Positions 25,138 to 33,300 of a stretch of DNA of 64,000 nucleotides are shown piece by piece. Origin of the DNA: Kribbella sp. VKM Ac-2569 (lineage in GTDB: Bacteria > Actinomycetota > Actinomycetes > Propionibacteriales > Kribbellaceae). The stretch covers positions 62,001 through 126,000 of the forward strand of contig NZ_SGXJ01000005.1 in the NCBI RefSeq assembly GCF_004216905.1, in the 5' to 3' direction. The first letter of the stretch is position 1. Each line of letters starts with the position of its first letter. The notes beneath the pieces are model-generated. The model was not told the origin of the DNA, did not search any database, and was given only the letters and a program-made list of their open reading frames with translations. Position numbers and translations under genes: made by a program.

Positions 25138-26735
25138 CCATTCCTACGAAGCCACAGACCAAGCACCCGCGGGCGTTCGAGCCCGCGACGCTAGCGCTGC
25201 TAGTTATCTGCGCGGCCGTCGGCTCGGTCATCGGCCTGCAGATCATCACCACGCTGGGCGTCACGCCGAACACCGCCCTGATCGGTGTCCTGGTCGCGGT
25301 CGCGCTCAGCCGGGTGCCACTCGCCGTACTGCGTCCTTTCCGGTCGGTGCACCGGCAGAACCTGGTCCAGTCGACGATCTCCACCGCGACCTTCGCGGCC
25401 GCGAACTCGTTGCTGCTGCCGATCGCGATCCCGGTCGTCCTCGGCCGGCCCGGCCTGGTCTGGCCGATGCTGATCGGCGCCGGACTGGCGATGCTGATCG
25501 ACTTCGTGATGCTGTACTGGCTCTTCGACTCGAAGGTCTTCCCCGGATCGGGCGCCTGGCCGCCAGGGGTCGCCGCGGCCGAGGCGATCAAGGCCGGTGA
25601 CGAAGGCGGCAAGCGGGCCGCGCTGCTCGGCGCCGGTACGGCGGTCGGCCTGCTCGGGTCCTGGCTCGGCGTACCGATGTCGGCGTTCGGCGTCGCGTTC
25701 ATCGGGAACGTGGTCGCGCTCACGATGTTCGGGGTCGGGCTGTTGGCACGGGGCTACAGCGCGGACCTGTTCGGCGTGGACATCGCGGCGCACTACATCC
25801 CGCACGGGCTGATGGTCGGCGCCGGTCTCGTCGCGTTGATCCAGGCCCTCGTGGTCGTCTTCCGCGGTCGTCGTACGCCGGAGCCGGCCGAGTCGGCTGT
25901 GGAGCGCACGACGTACACCCGCGACGACTCCACCGCCGGCCGCGGTCTCGCCCGCGGCTTCGTCCTGTACGTCGGGGCGGCGATCCTGCTCGCGATCACC
26001 GGCGGACTGATCGGCGACCTGGGGTTCGGGGAGCTCGTGCTGTGGGTGCTGTACGCCGCAGTGTCGTGCATCATCGCCGAGTTCATCGTCGGACTGTCGG
26101 CGATGCACTCCGGCTGGTTCCCGTCGTTCGCGACCTCGCTGATCTTCCTCACGATCGGCATGCTGCTCGGGTTCCCGCCGATCGCGCTCGCCCTGCTCGT
26201 CGGGTTCATCGCGGCCGGCGGGCCGGCGTTCGCGGACGCCGGGTACGACTTCAAGGCGGGCTGGCTGCTGCGCGGCCGGGGAAGCGACCCGGCGTTCGAG
26301 CTGGCGGGGCGGCGGCAGCAGCTGTTCGCGGGCGTCATCGGGATGGCGGTCGCGGGCGTGGTCGTCGCGCTGACCTACCACGTGTACTTCGACCGCGACC
26401 TGTTCCCGCCGATCGTGCAGGTCTACGCCAAGACCATCCAGGCCGGTGCCGACCAGGGGCTGATCGGCAAGCTGCTGCTCTGGGCCGTGCCCGGCGCGAT
26501 CATCCAGGCGCTCGGCGGCGCCAAACGCCAGATGGGCATTCTGCTCGCCACCGGCACGCTGATCGTCAATCCGATCGCCGGGTGGACGGTGCTGGCGGGG
26601 ATCGTGCTGCGGGTCGCGTACCGCCGCTGGAAGGGCCCCGAGGCGGAGTCGCAGATGACCATCGCTGCGGCCGGTTTCATCGCGGGCGACGCGCTGTACG
26701 GCTTCGGCAACAGCCTCGTCAAGACCAAGTTCTGA
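25134..26735 (+). CDS. OPT-family oligopeptide transporter
   Basis: A 533-residue membrane protein with about 13-15 hydrophobic segments. It has the OPT family's inner motif FPGSGAWPPGVAAAEAIKAGDEGGK and the C-terminal GFIAGDALYGFGNSLVK. OPT proteins import small peptides or metal-peptide complexes by proton symport. It is unusual to find one in the same operon as a complete ABC peptide importer; either they handle different forms of the substrate or one exports a product. It overlaps aroM by ATGA. Its stop codon lies in a 16-bp tandem repeat. Confidence 0.88.
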   Translation: MTIPTKPQTKHPRAFEPATLALLVICAAVGSVIGLQIITTLGVTPNTALIGVLVAVALSRVPLAVLRPFRSVHRQNLVQSTISTATFAAANSLLLPIAIPVVLGRPGLVWPMLIGAGLAMLIDFVMLYWLFDSKVFPGSGAWPPGVAAAEAIKAGDEGGKRAALLGAGTAVGLLGSWLGVPMSAFGVAFIGNVVALTMFGVGLLARGYSADLFGVDIAAHYIPHGLMVGAGLVALIQALVVVFRGRRTPEPAESAVERTTYTRDDSTAGRGLARGFVLYVGAAILLAITGGLIGDLGFGELVLWVLYAAVSCIIAEFIVGLSAMHSGWFPSFATSLIFLTIGMLLGFPPIALALLVGFIAAGGPAFADAGYDFKAGWLLRGRGSDPAFELAGRRQQLFAGVIGMAVAGVVVALTYHVYFDRDLFPPIVQVYAKTIQAGADQGLIGKLLLWAVPGAIIQALGGAKRQMGILLATGTLIVNPIAGWTVLAGIVLRVAYRRWKGPEAESQMTIAAAGFIAGDALYGFGNSLVKTKF

Positions 26736-26762
26736 ACCATCAAATCTCTGAGCCATCAAATC
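26731..26762 (+). repeat. 16-bp tandem repeat spanning the OPT stop codon
   Basis: TCTGAACCATCAAATC (26731-26746) is followed at once by TCTGAGCCATCAAATC (26747-26762), with one mismatch. The first copy contains the TGA stop of the OPT gene. It looks like a recent slippage duplication that lengthened the gap before the next gene. Confidence 0.7.
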
Positions 26763-26779
26763 AAGGAGACACAGCAGAT

Positions 26780-27709
26780 ATGCCATGGCGTGAAGTGCTC
26801 GACCTGTACGACCTGCTCGACGACGCGTCCGCGTCCGGCGAGGCAGTCGCGGCCTGGTTGCGCAAGAACGGCGTCGCCGACGTCCAGGTGACCACGGTGA
26901 CGGGTGACAAGGGCAGCACCGACTTCGTCCGGGCGGTCATCCCCGGCAGCCGCGGCCGGCTGGCCGGCGGCGACGCGCCAACGCTCGGCGTCATCGGCCG
27001 CCTCGGCGGACTCGGCGCCCGGCCGGAGCGGATCGGGTTCGTCTCCGACGGCGACGGCGCGCTGGTCGCGCTCGCGGTGGCCGGCAAGCTCGGCACGATG
27101 CGCCAGCGTGGCGACCAGTTGCCGGGTGACGTGATCGTCGCGACGCATGTCTGCCCCGACGCGCCGACCCGCCCGCACGACCCGGTGCCGTTCATGGACT
27201 CGCCGGTCGACGTCGACGCGATGAACCGGCACGAGGTCGAAGACGCGATGGAAGCGATCCTGTCGGTCGACACCACCAAGGGCAACCGGGTCGTCAACCA
27301 CCGGGGCTTCGCGATCTCGCCGACGGTCAAGGAAGGGTGGATCCTGCGCGTCAGCGAGGACCTGCTCGACCTCGCGTCCCAGGTGTCCGGCCGGCTGCCC
27401 GTCGTACTGCCGCTCACCATGCAGGACATCACGCCGTACGGGAACGACGTCTACCACATCAACTCGATCCTCCAGCCCTGTACTGCGACGTCCGCGCCGG
27501 TGGTCGGTGTCGCGATCACCACCGAGACCGCCGTACCGGGATGCGGCACCGGCGCGACCGATCTCACCAGCGTCGAGTCGGCCGCCCGCTTCTGCGTCGA
27601 AACCGCCAAGACGTACGGCGATGGCACGGCGTCGTTCTACGACGAGGCCGACTTCACCCGCCTCACCGGTCGCTACGGCACCATGCACCACCTCCAGGGC
27701 ATGGGCTGA
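26780..27709 (+). CDS. DUF1177-family protein
   Basis: A 309-residue soluble protein. Recognisable DUF1177 segments are GDVIVATHVCPDAPTRPHDPVPF, VDTTKGNRVVNHRGFAISPTVK and NDVYHINSILQPCTATSAP. Conserved-looking His, Asp and Cys residues in these segments could bind a metal, and the family often lies beside OPT and peptidase genes, but its reaction is not established. AAGGAGA precedes the ATG. It is the last gene of the peptide operon, 44 bases after the OPT gene. A hydrolase or isomerase acting on the imported peptide is a reasonable guess only. Confidence 0.78.
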   Translation: MPWREVLDLYDLLDDASASGEAVAAWLRKNGVADVQVTTVTGDKGSTDFVRAVIPGSRGRLAGGDAPTLGVIGRLGGLGARPERIGFVSDGDGALVALAVAGKLGTMRQRGDQLPGDVIVATHVCPDAPTRPHDPVPFMDSPVDVDAMNRHEVEDAMEAILSVDTTKGNRVVNHRGFAISPTVKEGWILRVSEDLLDLASQVSGRLPVVLPLTMQDITPYGNDVYHINSILQPCTATSAPVVGVAITTETAVPGCGTGATDLTSVESAARFCVETAKTYGDGTASFYDEADFTRLTGRYGTMHHLQGMG

Positions 27710-27727
27710 GTCGTTCTACCGTAGGGG

Positions 27728-27758
27728 TGTCTGTTCTCGCTCGAGCCGTTCGTCGGTG
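27728..27758 (+). promoter_or_regulatory. ECF-type promoter, copy 1 (YCII-sigma operon)
   Basis: TGTCTG (27728-27733) and GAGCCGTTCGTCGGTG (27743-27758) match, in the same spacing, a second copy at 29298-29328. Only these two copies were noticed, each just upstream of a gene of this module, so they are probably -35 and -10 elements read by the sigma factor encoded here. The expected start of transcription is about 27763-27765. GGGGTGTCT (27724-27732) also pairs with AGACACCCC (27765-27773). Confidence 0.6.
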
Positions 27759-27785
27759 GAGTGAAGACACCCCTGGAGGAGGACC

Positions 27786-28130
27786 GTGAAGTACTTGCTG
27801 ATGATCTGTGGCGACGAGTCGGCTGCTGCGCATGCCAACGACGGGTGCGGTGGCTGGACGGAGGAGATGGAGTCTCGCGGGGTCGTGGCCGGTGGCGCCG
27901 GGCTGCGGCCGCCGGACGAGGCGACCACGGTGCGGGTGCGGGAGGGTGAGCTGCTGCTGACGGACGGGCCGTTCGCGGAGACGAAGGAGCAGATCGGCGG
28001 GTTCGTGCTGATCGACTGCGCGGACCTGGACGAGGCGATCGAGATCGCGTCGAAGCACCCTGCGGCCGGCTACGGCACGATCGAGATCCGGCCGGTCTTC
28101 GAACCGCCGGTGCTGGAACCGCCGGTGTGA
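27786..28130 (+). CDS. YCII/DGPF-domain protein
   Basis: A 114-residue protein of the YCII fold. It begins MKYLLMICGDESAA and contains the hallmark LLTDGPFAETKEQIGGF at 58-74. These small proteins are regular partners of ECF42-type sigma factors; their role is unclear, possibly sensing or enzymatic detoxification. The GTG start has a GGAGGAGG site. The C-terminus repeats EPPVLEPPV. Its stop overlaps the sigma gene start by GTGA, so the two are translated together from the ECF-type promoter upstream. Confidence 0.87.
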   Translation: MKYLLMICGDESAAAHANDGCGGWTEEMESRGVVAGGAGLRPPDEATTVRVREGELLLTDGPFAETKEQIGGFVLIDCADLDEAIEIASKHPAAGYGTIEIRPVFEPPVLEPPV

Positions 28131-29314
28131 CGTTCGAGGAGATCTACCGGCAGGAGTGGGGTCAGGTGGTCGCCACTCTCATCCGGGTCACCGGCAACTG
28201 GGAGCTGGCCGAGGAGTGCGCGCAGGAGGCGTTCGCCGCGGCTTTGGAGCGGTGGCCGAGCGACGGCGTACCGGATCGGCCTGGTGCGTGGCTCACCACG
28301 ACTGCACGCAACCGTGCGATCGACTGGCTGCGTCGCGAGGCAGTGGGTGCACAGAAGCTGCAGGAGGTGGCTGCGATGACGCATGACTCAGAGCCGCCGT
28401 ACGACGTACCGGATGACCGGCTGCGGTTGATGTTCACCTGTTGCCATCCCGCACTGGCGATGGAGGCCCGGGTGGCGTTGACGCTGCGGACACTGGCCGG
28501 TCTGAGTACGACGGAGATCGCGCGAGCGTTCCTGGTGCCGGAGACGACCATGTCGAAACGGCTGACCCGCGCGAAGCAGAAGATCCAGCACGCGGGCATC
28601 CCGTACCGCGTCCCGCCCGCACACCTCCTGCCGGAGCGGACACCCGCCGTACTGGCTGTCCTGTACCTCCTCTTCAATGAGGGGTACTCCGACGTTGTCC
28701 GGAGCAACCTGAGTGGTGAAGCGGTCCGACTGGCCAGACTGCTCGTGCAACTCATGCCGGACGAACCTGAGGCCGCTGGACTGCTCGCACTGATGCTGCT
28801 GCACGATGCGCGCCGCGACACGCGCCTGGCACCGGACGGCGCACTGGTCACGCTGGACGAGCAGGACCGCACCCAGTGGGACAACACGCGCATCACCGAA
28901 GGCGTGGACCTCCTCGACTCCGCACTGCGCCGCGGCGAGCCCGGCCCGTACCAGGTCCAGGCCGCGATCGCGGCCTGCCACGCCACCGCCCGGACCGCAG
29001 CCGACACCGACTGGCCGCAGATCGCCGCCCTCTACGCCCAGCTCCCGCAGACGCCTGTGGTCGCCCTCAACCGCGCTGTGGCGATCGGCATGGCAGACGG
29101 CCCAGCCGTCGGTCTACGCCTGGTCGAAGAGCTAGCCGCCGGACCGCTGCTCGGCTACCACCTCCTCCCCGCCACCCGAGCCGACTTCCTCCGCCGCCTG
29201 AACCGCCGCACCGAAGCCGCCACCGCCTACCGCGAGGCCTTGGCCCTGGCCACCACAGACGCCGAACGCCGGTACCTGGAGAGGCGGCTGCGAGAGGTGT
29301 CTGTCCGGGGCTGA
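28127..29314 (+). CDS. ECF42-type RNA polymerase sigma factor with C-terminal extension
   Basis: A 395-residue sigma factor. Region 2 is at about 5-70 (NWELAEECAQEAFAAALERW; ARNRAIDWLRRE). Region 4 is at about 105-160 (TLAGLSTTEIARAFLVPETTMSKRLTRAKQKI). A long helical C-terminal domain (about 165-395) includes AVLYLLFNEGYS and ALNRAVAIG, the DUF6596-type TPR-like extension of ECF42. There is no anti-sigma gene nearby; in this group the extension is thought to regulate activity, and DGPF-protein partners are typical. It begins at GTG 28127, overlapping the YCII stop. Confidence 0.9.
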   Translation: MTFEEIYRQEWGQVVATLIRVTGNWELAEECAQEAFAAALERWPSDGVPDRPGAWLTTTARNRAIDWLRREAVGAQKLQEVAAMTHDSEPPYDVPDDRLRLMFTCCHPALAMEARVALTLRTLAGLSTTEIARAFLVPETTMSKRLTRAKQKIQHAGIPYRVPPAHLLPERTPAVLAVLYLLFNEGYSDVVRSNLSGEAVRLARLLVQLMPDEPEAAGLLALMLLHDARRDTRLAPDGALVTLDEQDRTQWDNTRITEGVDLLDSALRRGEPGPYQVQAAIAACHATARTAADTDWPQIAALYAQLPQTPVVALNRAVAIGMADGPAVGLRLVEELAAGPLLGYHLLPATRADFLRRLNRRTEAATAYREALALATTDAERRYLERRLREVSVRG

Positions 29315-29328
29315 GCCGTTCGTCGGTG
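29298..29328 (+). promoter_or_regulatory. ECF-type promoter, copy 2, inside the sigma gene end
   Basis: TGTCTG (29298-29303) and GAGCCGTTCGTCGGTG (29313-29328) repeat copy 1 with 25 of 31 bases identical over the block. The -10-like TCGTCGG ends seven bases before the ATG at 29333, so the downstream mRNA would be leaderless. The element overlaps the last codons of the sigma gene (stop 29312-29314). Confidence 0.6.
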
Positions 29329-29332
29329 AGGT

Positions 29333-29962
29333 ATGACGGATATCAGGAGTGCTGTAGCGGGAGAGCGGGCCGAGTTGGCGGAGGTGCTGGCCGGGCTGCG
29401 GGAAGAGGACTGGGACAAGCCGACGTTGTGTGCCGGGTGGCGGGTGCGGGAGGTGGTCGCCCACATCACCATGCCGTACCGGATCTCGGTGCCGCGGTTC
29501 CTGGCCGGGATGGTCCGGGCCGGTGGCAAGTTCAACCGGTATGCCGACCGGCAGGCGCGACAGGATGCGGCGGAGCTGACGTCGGCGCAGCTGGTCGAGT
29601 GTCTGCGGCAGAACATCAACCACCCGTGGAAACCACCCGGTGGCGGCTATGAGGGCGCGCTGTCGCACGACGTGATCCACGGCCTCGACGTGACCGTTGC
29701 ACTGGGCATCGGTCGGCAGGTGCCGTCCGAGCGGCTGCGGATCGTCTTCGACGCGATGAGGCCACGCCACGCCAAGTACTTCGGCGTCGACCTGACCGGC
29801 GTACAACTGCAGGCAACCGACCTCACCTGGACCTACGGCAGCGGCACACCGCTCACCAGCACGGCACAGGACCTCCTGCTGGTCCTCAGCGGCCGTAGCC
29901 TCCCACCCAACCACCTCTCCGGTCGCGACGCCGACCGCTTCACCGCTGGAGTGACCCGATGA
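29333..29962 (+). CDS. Maleylpyruvate isomerase-family, mycothiol-dependent (DinB-like) enzyme
   Basis: A 209-residue helical-bundle protein. LCAGWRVREVVAHITMP (31-48) is the signature of the mycothiol-dependent maleylpyruvate isomerase family and supplies one metal-binding histidine; SHDVIHGLDV supplies two more. Members transfer or isomerise via mycothiol, the actinobacterial thiol. Most paralogues have unknown substrates. It has no ribosome-binding site but sits directly behind an ECF-type promoter, so it is probably a leaderless member of the sigma regulon, perhaps detoxifying a reactive compound. Confidence 0.82.
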   Translation: MTDIRSAVAGERAELAEVLAGLREEDWDKPTLCAGWRVREVVAHITMPYRISVPRFLAGMVRAGGKFNRYADRQARQDAAELTSAQLVECLRQNINHPWKPPGGGYEGALSHDVIHGLDVTVALGIGRQVPSERLRIVFDAMRPRHAKYFGVDLTGVQLQATDLTWTYGSGTPLTSTAQDLLLVLSGRSLPPNHLSGRDADRFTAGVTR

Positions 29963-30342
29963 TCATCTGTCTCCCGATCGAGGACCGGCCGCGCTCGTAC
30001 GCGTTCTACCAGGAGGCGCTCGGCCTGACGCCGGTCGGTGAGCCGGCCGAGGACGGCATCCCCGAACCGCTGCAGTTCCAGCTGGCCGACGACGTCAGGA
30101 TGATGCTGATCCCGACCGAGGGCTTCGGCTGGGTCCTGGGTGATCAGCCGGCCGCACCTCATGGCCAGAGCGAGTGCATCCTCAGCGTGGAGGTCGACAG
30201 CGAGGAGGCTGCCGACGCGCTGGCTGCCAAGGCGGTCGCCGCCGGGGCAGTGCAGGTGACGGCGCCGACTCGCAAGCCGTGGACCTACATGGCCACATTC
30301 ACCGACCCCGACGGGCACCTGTGGATGGTCACGGCTCCTTGA
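29959..30342 (+). CDS. VOC-family (glyoxalase/bleomycin-resistance-like) protein
   Basis: A 127-residue protein with the VOC fold: IICLPIEDRPRSYAFYQEALGLTPVG at the start and ILSVEVDSEEAADALAAKAVAAGA, then TFTDPDGHLWMVT. The start ATG overlaps the previous stop (ATGA), so it belongs to the ECF sigma module and could act with the mycothiol-type enzyme in detoxification. The last 14 bases overlap the end of the STAND gene on the other strand. Confidence 0.83.
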   Translation: MIICLPIEDRPRSYAFYQEALGLTPVGEPAEDGIPEPLQFQLADDVRMMLIPTEGFGWVLGDQPAAPHGQSECILSVEVDSEEAADALAAKAVAAGAVQVTAPTRKPWTYMATFTDPDGHLWMVTAP

Positions 30343-33300
30343 GCTCGAGGGCGTAGTCGCCGTGGGTCGCGGTCCGGAGCAGGATCCGGCCGGAATCGAC
30401 GGCCAGATGCGTGATCGGGTCGTCGACGTACAACCCGGCGATCCGGGTGCCCGCCGCCGGATCCCACACCGCGACGTTGCCGCCGGTCGAACCGGTGACC
30501 AGCACGGTCCGCGTGTTGAGCGACCCGATGGCCACACACTGGACCGCTGAGGCGCGGTCCGCCGGGTTCTCGATCCGCTTCCCGTCCGTGATCGTGTACA
30601 CCCGCGCCCGCCCGCCGCACGCCACAGCGACGATCGCGCCGTACCCGGGAACGTTGCCCAAGGCCACAGAGGTCGCCTGCTCCAGGTTCGGCTTGACGTA
30701 CAGCAGGTCCCAGCCCTGCTCGAGCACGTACGACGGCAGCTCGACGAACGGACCGGCGATCGCGCGGGGACGCTCGCCTTCCCGACTGGCGGGGGACAGG
30801 GTTCGCCGGTCCCAGACCCAGACGGCGCCGTCGACCGATCCCGTCGCGATGACCGGCACTCCGTCCAGTTCACCGGCCGCCGCGACCGACTGCGGCCAGC
30901 CCTCCGGCCGGTCAGGGTCGAGTGGCCGAGGGCGAAACGCGGTGCGCGACGGCTCATTGCCTAGCTCCTCCGGGACCTTCGTCGGCATGAACCGGTCGTA
31001 GCGCCACTGTCCCGTTGAGGCACTGCCAAGCCGCGAGAGCGTAACACCGTCACGGTTCGCGACGTACTCGAGTTGCTGCAACTGCACCAGCGCGGTGCCG
31101 TCGAGGTCGGGCGCCGCCGCGACGATCGGATGTCCGCCGACCACGCCGATCGCGATGGCCCGGGCACGCTCGTCGTACGGCGACTTCTCGACGTGTGCGT
31201 GCCCTTCGGTGAACCAGAACAGACTCCTCCCGATCCCCGCGGCGACCACGAACGGCGCCCCGATCGGGGCGCCGGCCATGACGTCCAGGTCGCTGCCGCT
31301 GTCGAACTGGATCGGATCGGTCCGCCACCCCTCACGACCGTCGACGGGATTGATCAGCAGAATGCGATGGGCGCGGTCCGGAGGAGGCTCGTCCTGCACC
31401 GCCAGGAGCACCAACGCGCCGTCGTCCTCGATCCCGAAGCCTCGTACGTCGAGGGCTTCGAGCGCCGGCGGAAGGTCGAAGGACCGCAGGGTCACCGCGT
31501 CGACCATCTTCAGCGAGCGGCCGAAGTCGACGCCGGCGATGACCTGCCGCCCGTCGACCCGGCCGACCCCGATGGCGTGACCGAGGCCGACGTCCGCCGC
31601 GGCGATCCGTTCCTTGGTACGGGCGTCCCACACCTCGACGATCCGGTCGTACCCGGCCGAGGTCACCACGACCGACCGACCATTGATGACAGCCATCGCG
31701 ACAGCGGTCGCCCGGTGGTCGAGCACGATCATCGACAGGGGATCGGGTACGCCGGTCCGCGGATCCCACAACTCGATCCGGGTGTCGACCGCGATGGCGA
31801 CCACGGGAAGGTCGTCGACGTGGCCGAAGCCAAGTCCACGGACCTTGCCGGTCGTGCCGTAGGTCGACTCCAGATCTGCCCTCCAGTCGAGGCTGCCCTC
31901 GACCATCCGCAGCCAAGGTGTGGTCGAGAGCCGGCCGACCGCATCCCCCAGCCCGGTCATCGAGGCGCCGGGGTACTCCTTCAACCGGGCGTGCAGCTGC
32001 CCCGGGAGCTGGGTGGGGTCGCGAGTGAGAGTGGTCCGGCTGCGGCGGAGGGTCCGTTCGACCACGTCGACGGGCTGGAACGTCGTCATCCACCGGACCG
32101 TCGCATCGACGTCGTTGCGGGACGCGTCCTGTTCCATCACGAGTTTGGCCGCGGTGATGACCGCATCGGTCTGGTCGACGCCGAGCAGGTCGACCGCGCG
32201 GGTCAGCCAGCCGGCATCGGTCACCAGGTCGACGACCGCCGCGGAAGCCGGTGCGATCCGGTCCGCGTCGGCCACCAGATGCTCGGCCAGGTAGCGAACC
32301 GCGTAGAAGTTCGCGTCCGCCCAACCGTCCAGGGCCGCCCGCTGCCGCGTGGCCAGCGCTCGCGCGATCCGTCGGTGGCCGGCGGCGTACGACGGCTGCG
32401 CGTGGAAGTGCTCCACGAACGTCTGGTGGGCGAGCCGGTAGGTGCTCTGGCCGTGCTCCCCGTCGAGCATGACGTACGGCGCCGCCGCGACCAGCAGGTT
32501 GTCGAGGTCGGCCTCGCCGGGCCGGCCGTCCGTGAACGCGCCGGCGGCGGTCGCCCAGGTGCCGTCGGCGCGCGGGAGTCCCCGGCCACGGGCATGGCCA
32601 AGAGCCTCGAGCAGCGGACGGAAGTTGCGGTTGGCAACCGTCAGCCGGTCCACAGCGGTCGCGAACAGGCCGCGGTTGTCCTGCTGCAGCAACTCTGCGA
32701 GCTCGGGCTGGGCGTCAGCGGTCAGCAACTCGGGCCGGGCGAGGATCTCGTGCACGGCCAGCCGGGCGTAGAGGAAGTGCCGGTTGTGCGCGCCGACGCT
32801 GCGTGCGGCCGCGGCCGCGGTACCTGGGTCGATCGGCAGTGCACTCAACCGATGCTCGACGTACCTCGTCACCGCTTCGGGATCGAGGTCCACCGTCACG
32901 GTCGCGATCGGTTCGAGCGCGTCCAGCAGGTTGGTGTCGACCGGCTCCAGGCGGTCGAGTCCTTCGTTGGTCGAACGGCGAGTGCCGACGACGACCCGGC
33001 AGCCGGGGACCTCGGACAGTTGCCGCAGTACGGCGGCCACCGCCGGCGGATCCTGGGCCTCGTCCAGCGCGTCGACCATGACCGTGCTGCCCTCGACCAC
33101 CGTCCGCAGACCTTCGAGCGTGGTGGAGACGTCTGGCTCGCCTTCAAGGTCTGCCGCCAGCCGGTTGATCACCTCGGTGGTCGTCAGACCGGTGAGCAGG
33201 ACTGTGGCATTGAAGACGTCGTCCGGTGGCTGCTCCGGCGCGGCCAGCCGCTTAACCCGGTCGGTGCGGATCAGCAGCTCGCGCAGTGAAGGGTTGCTGT

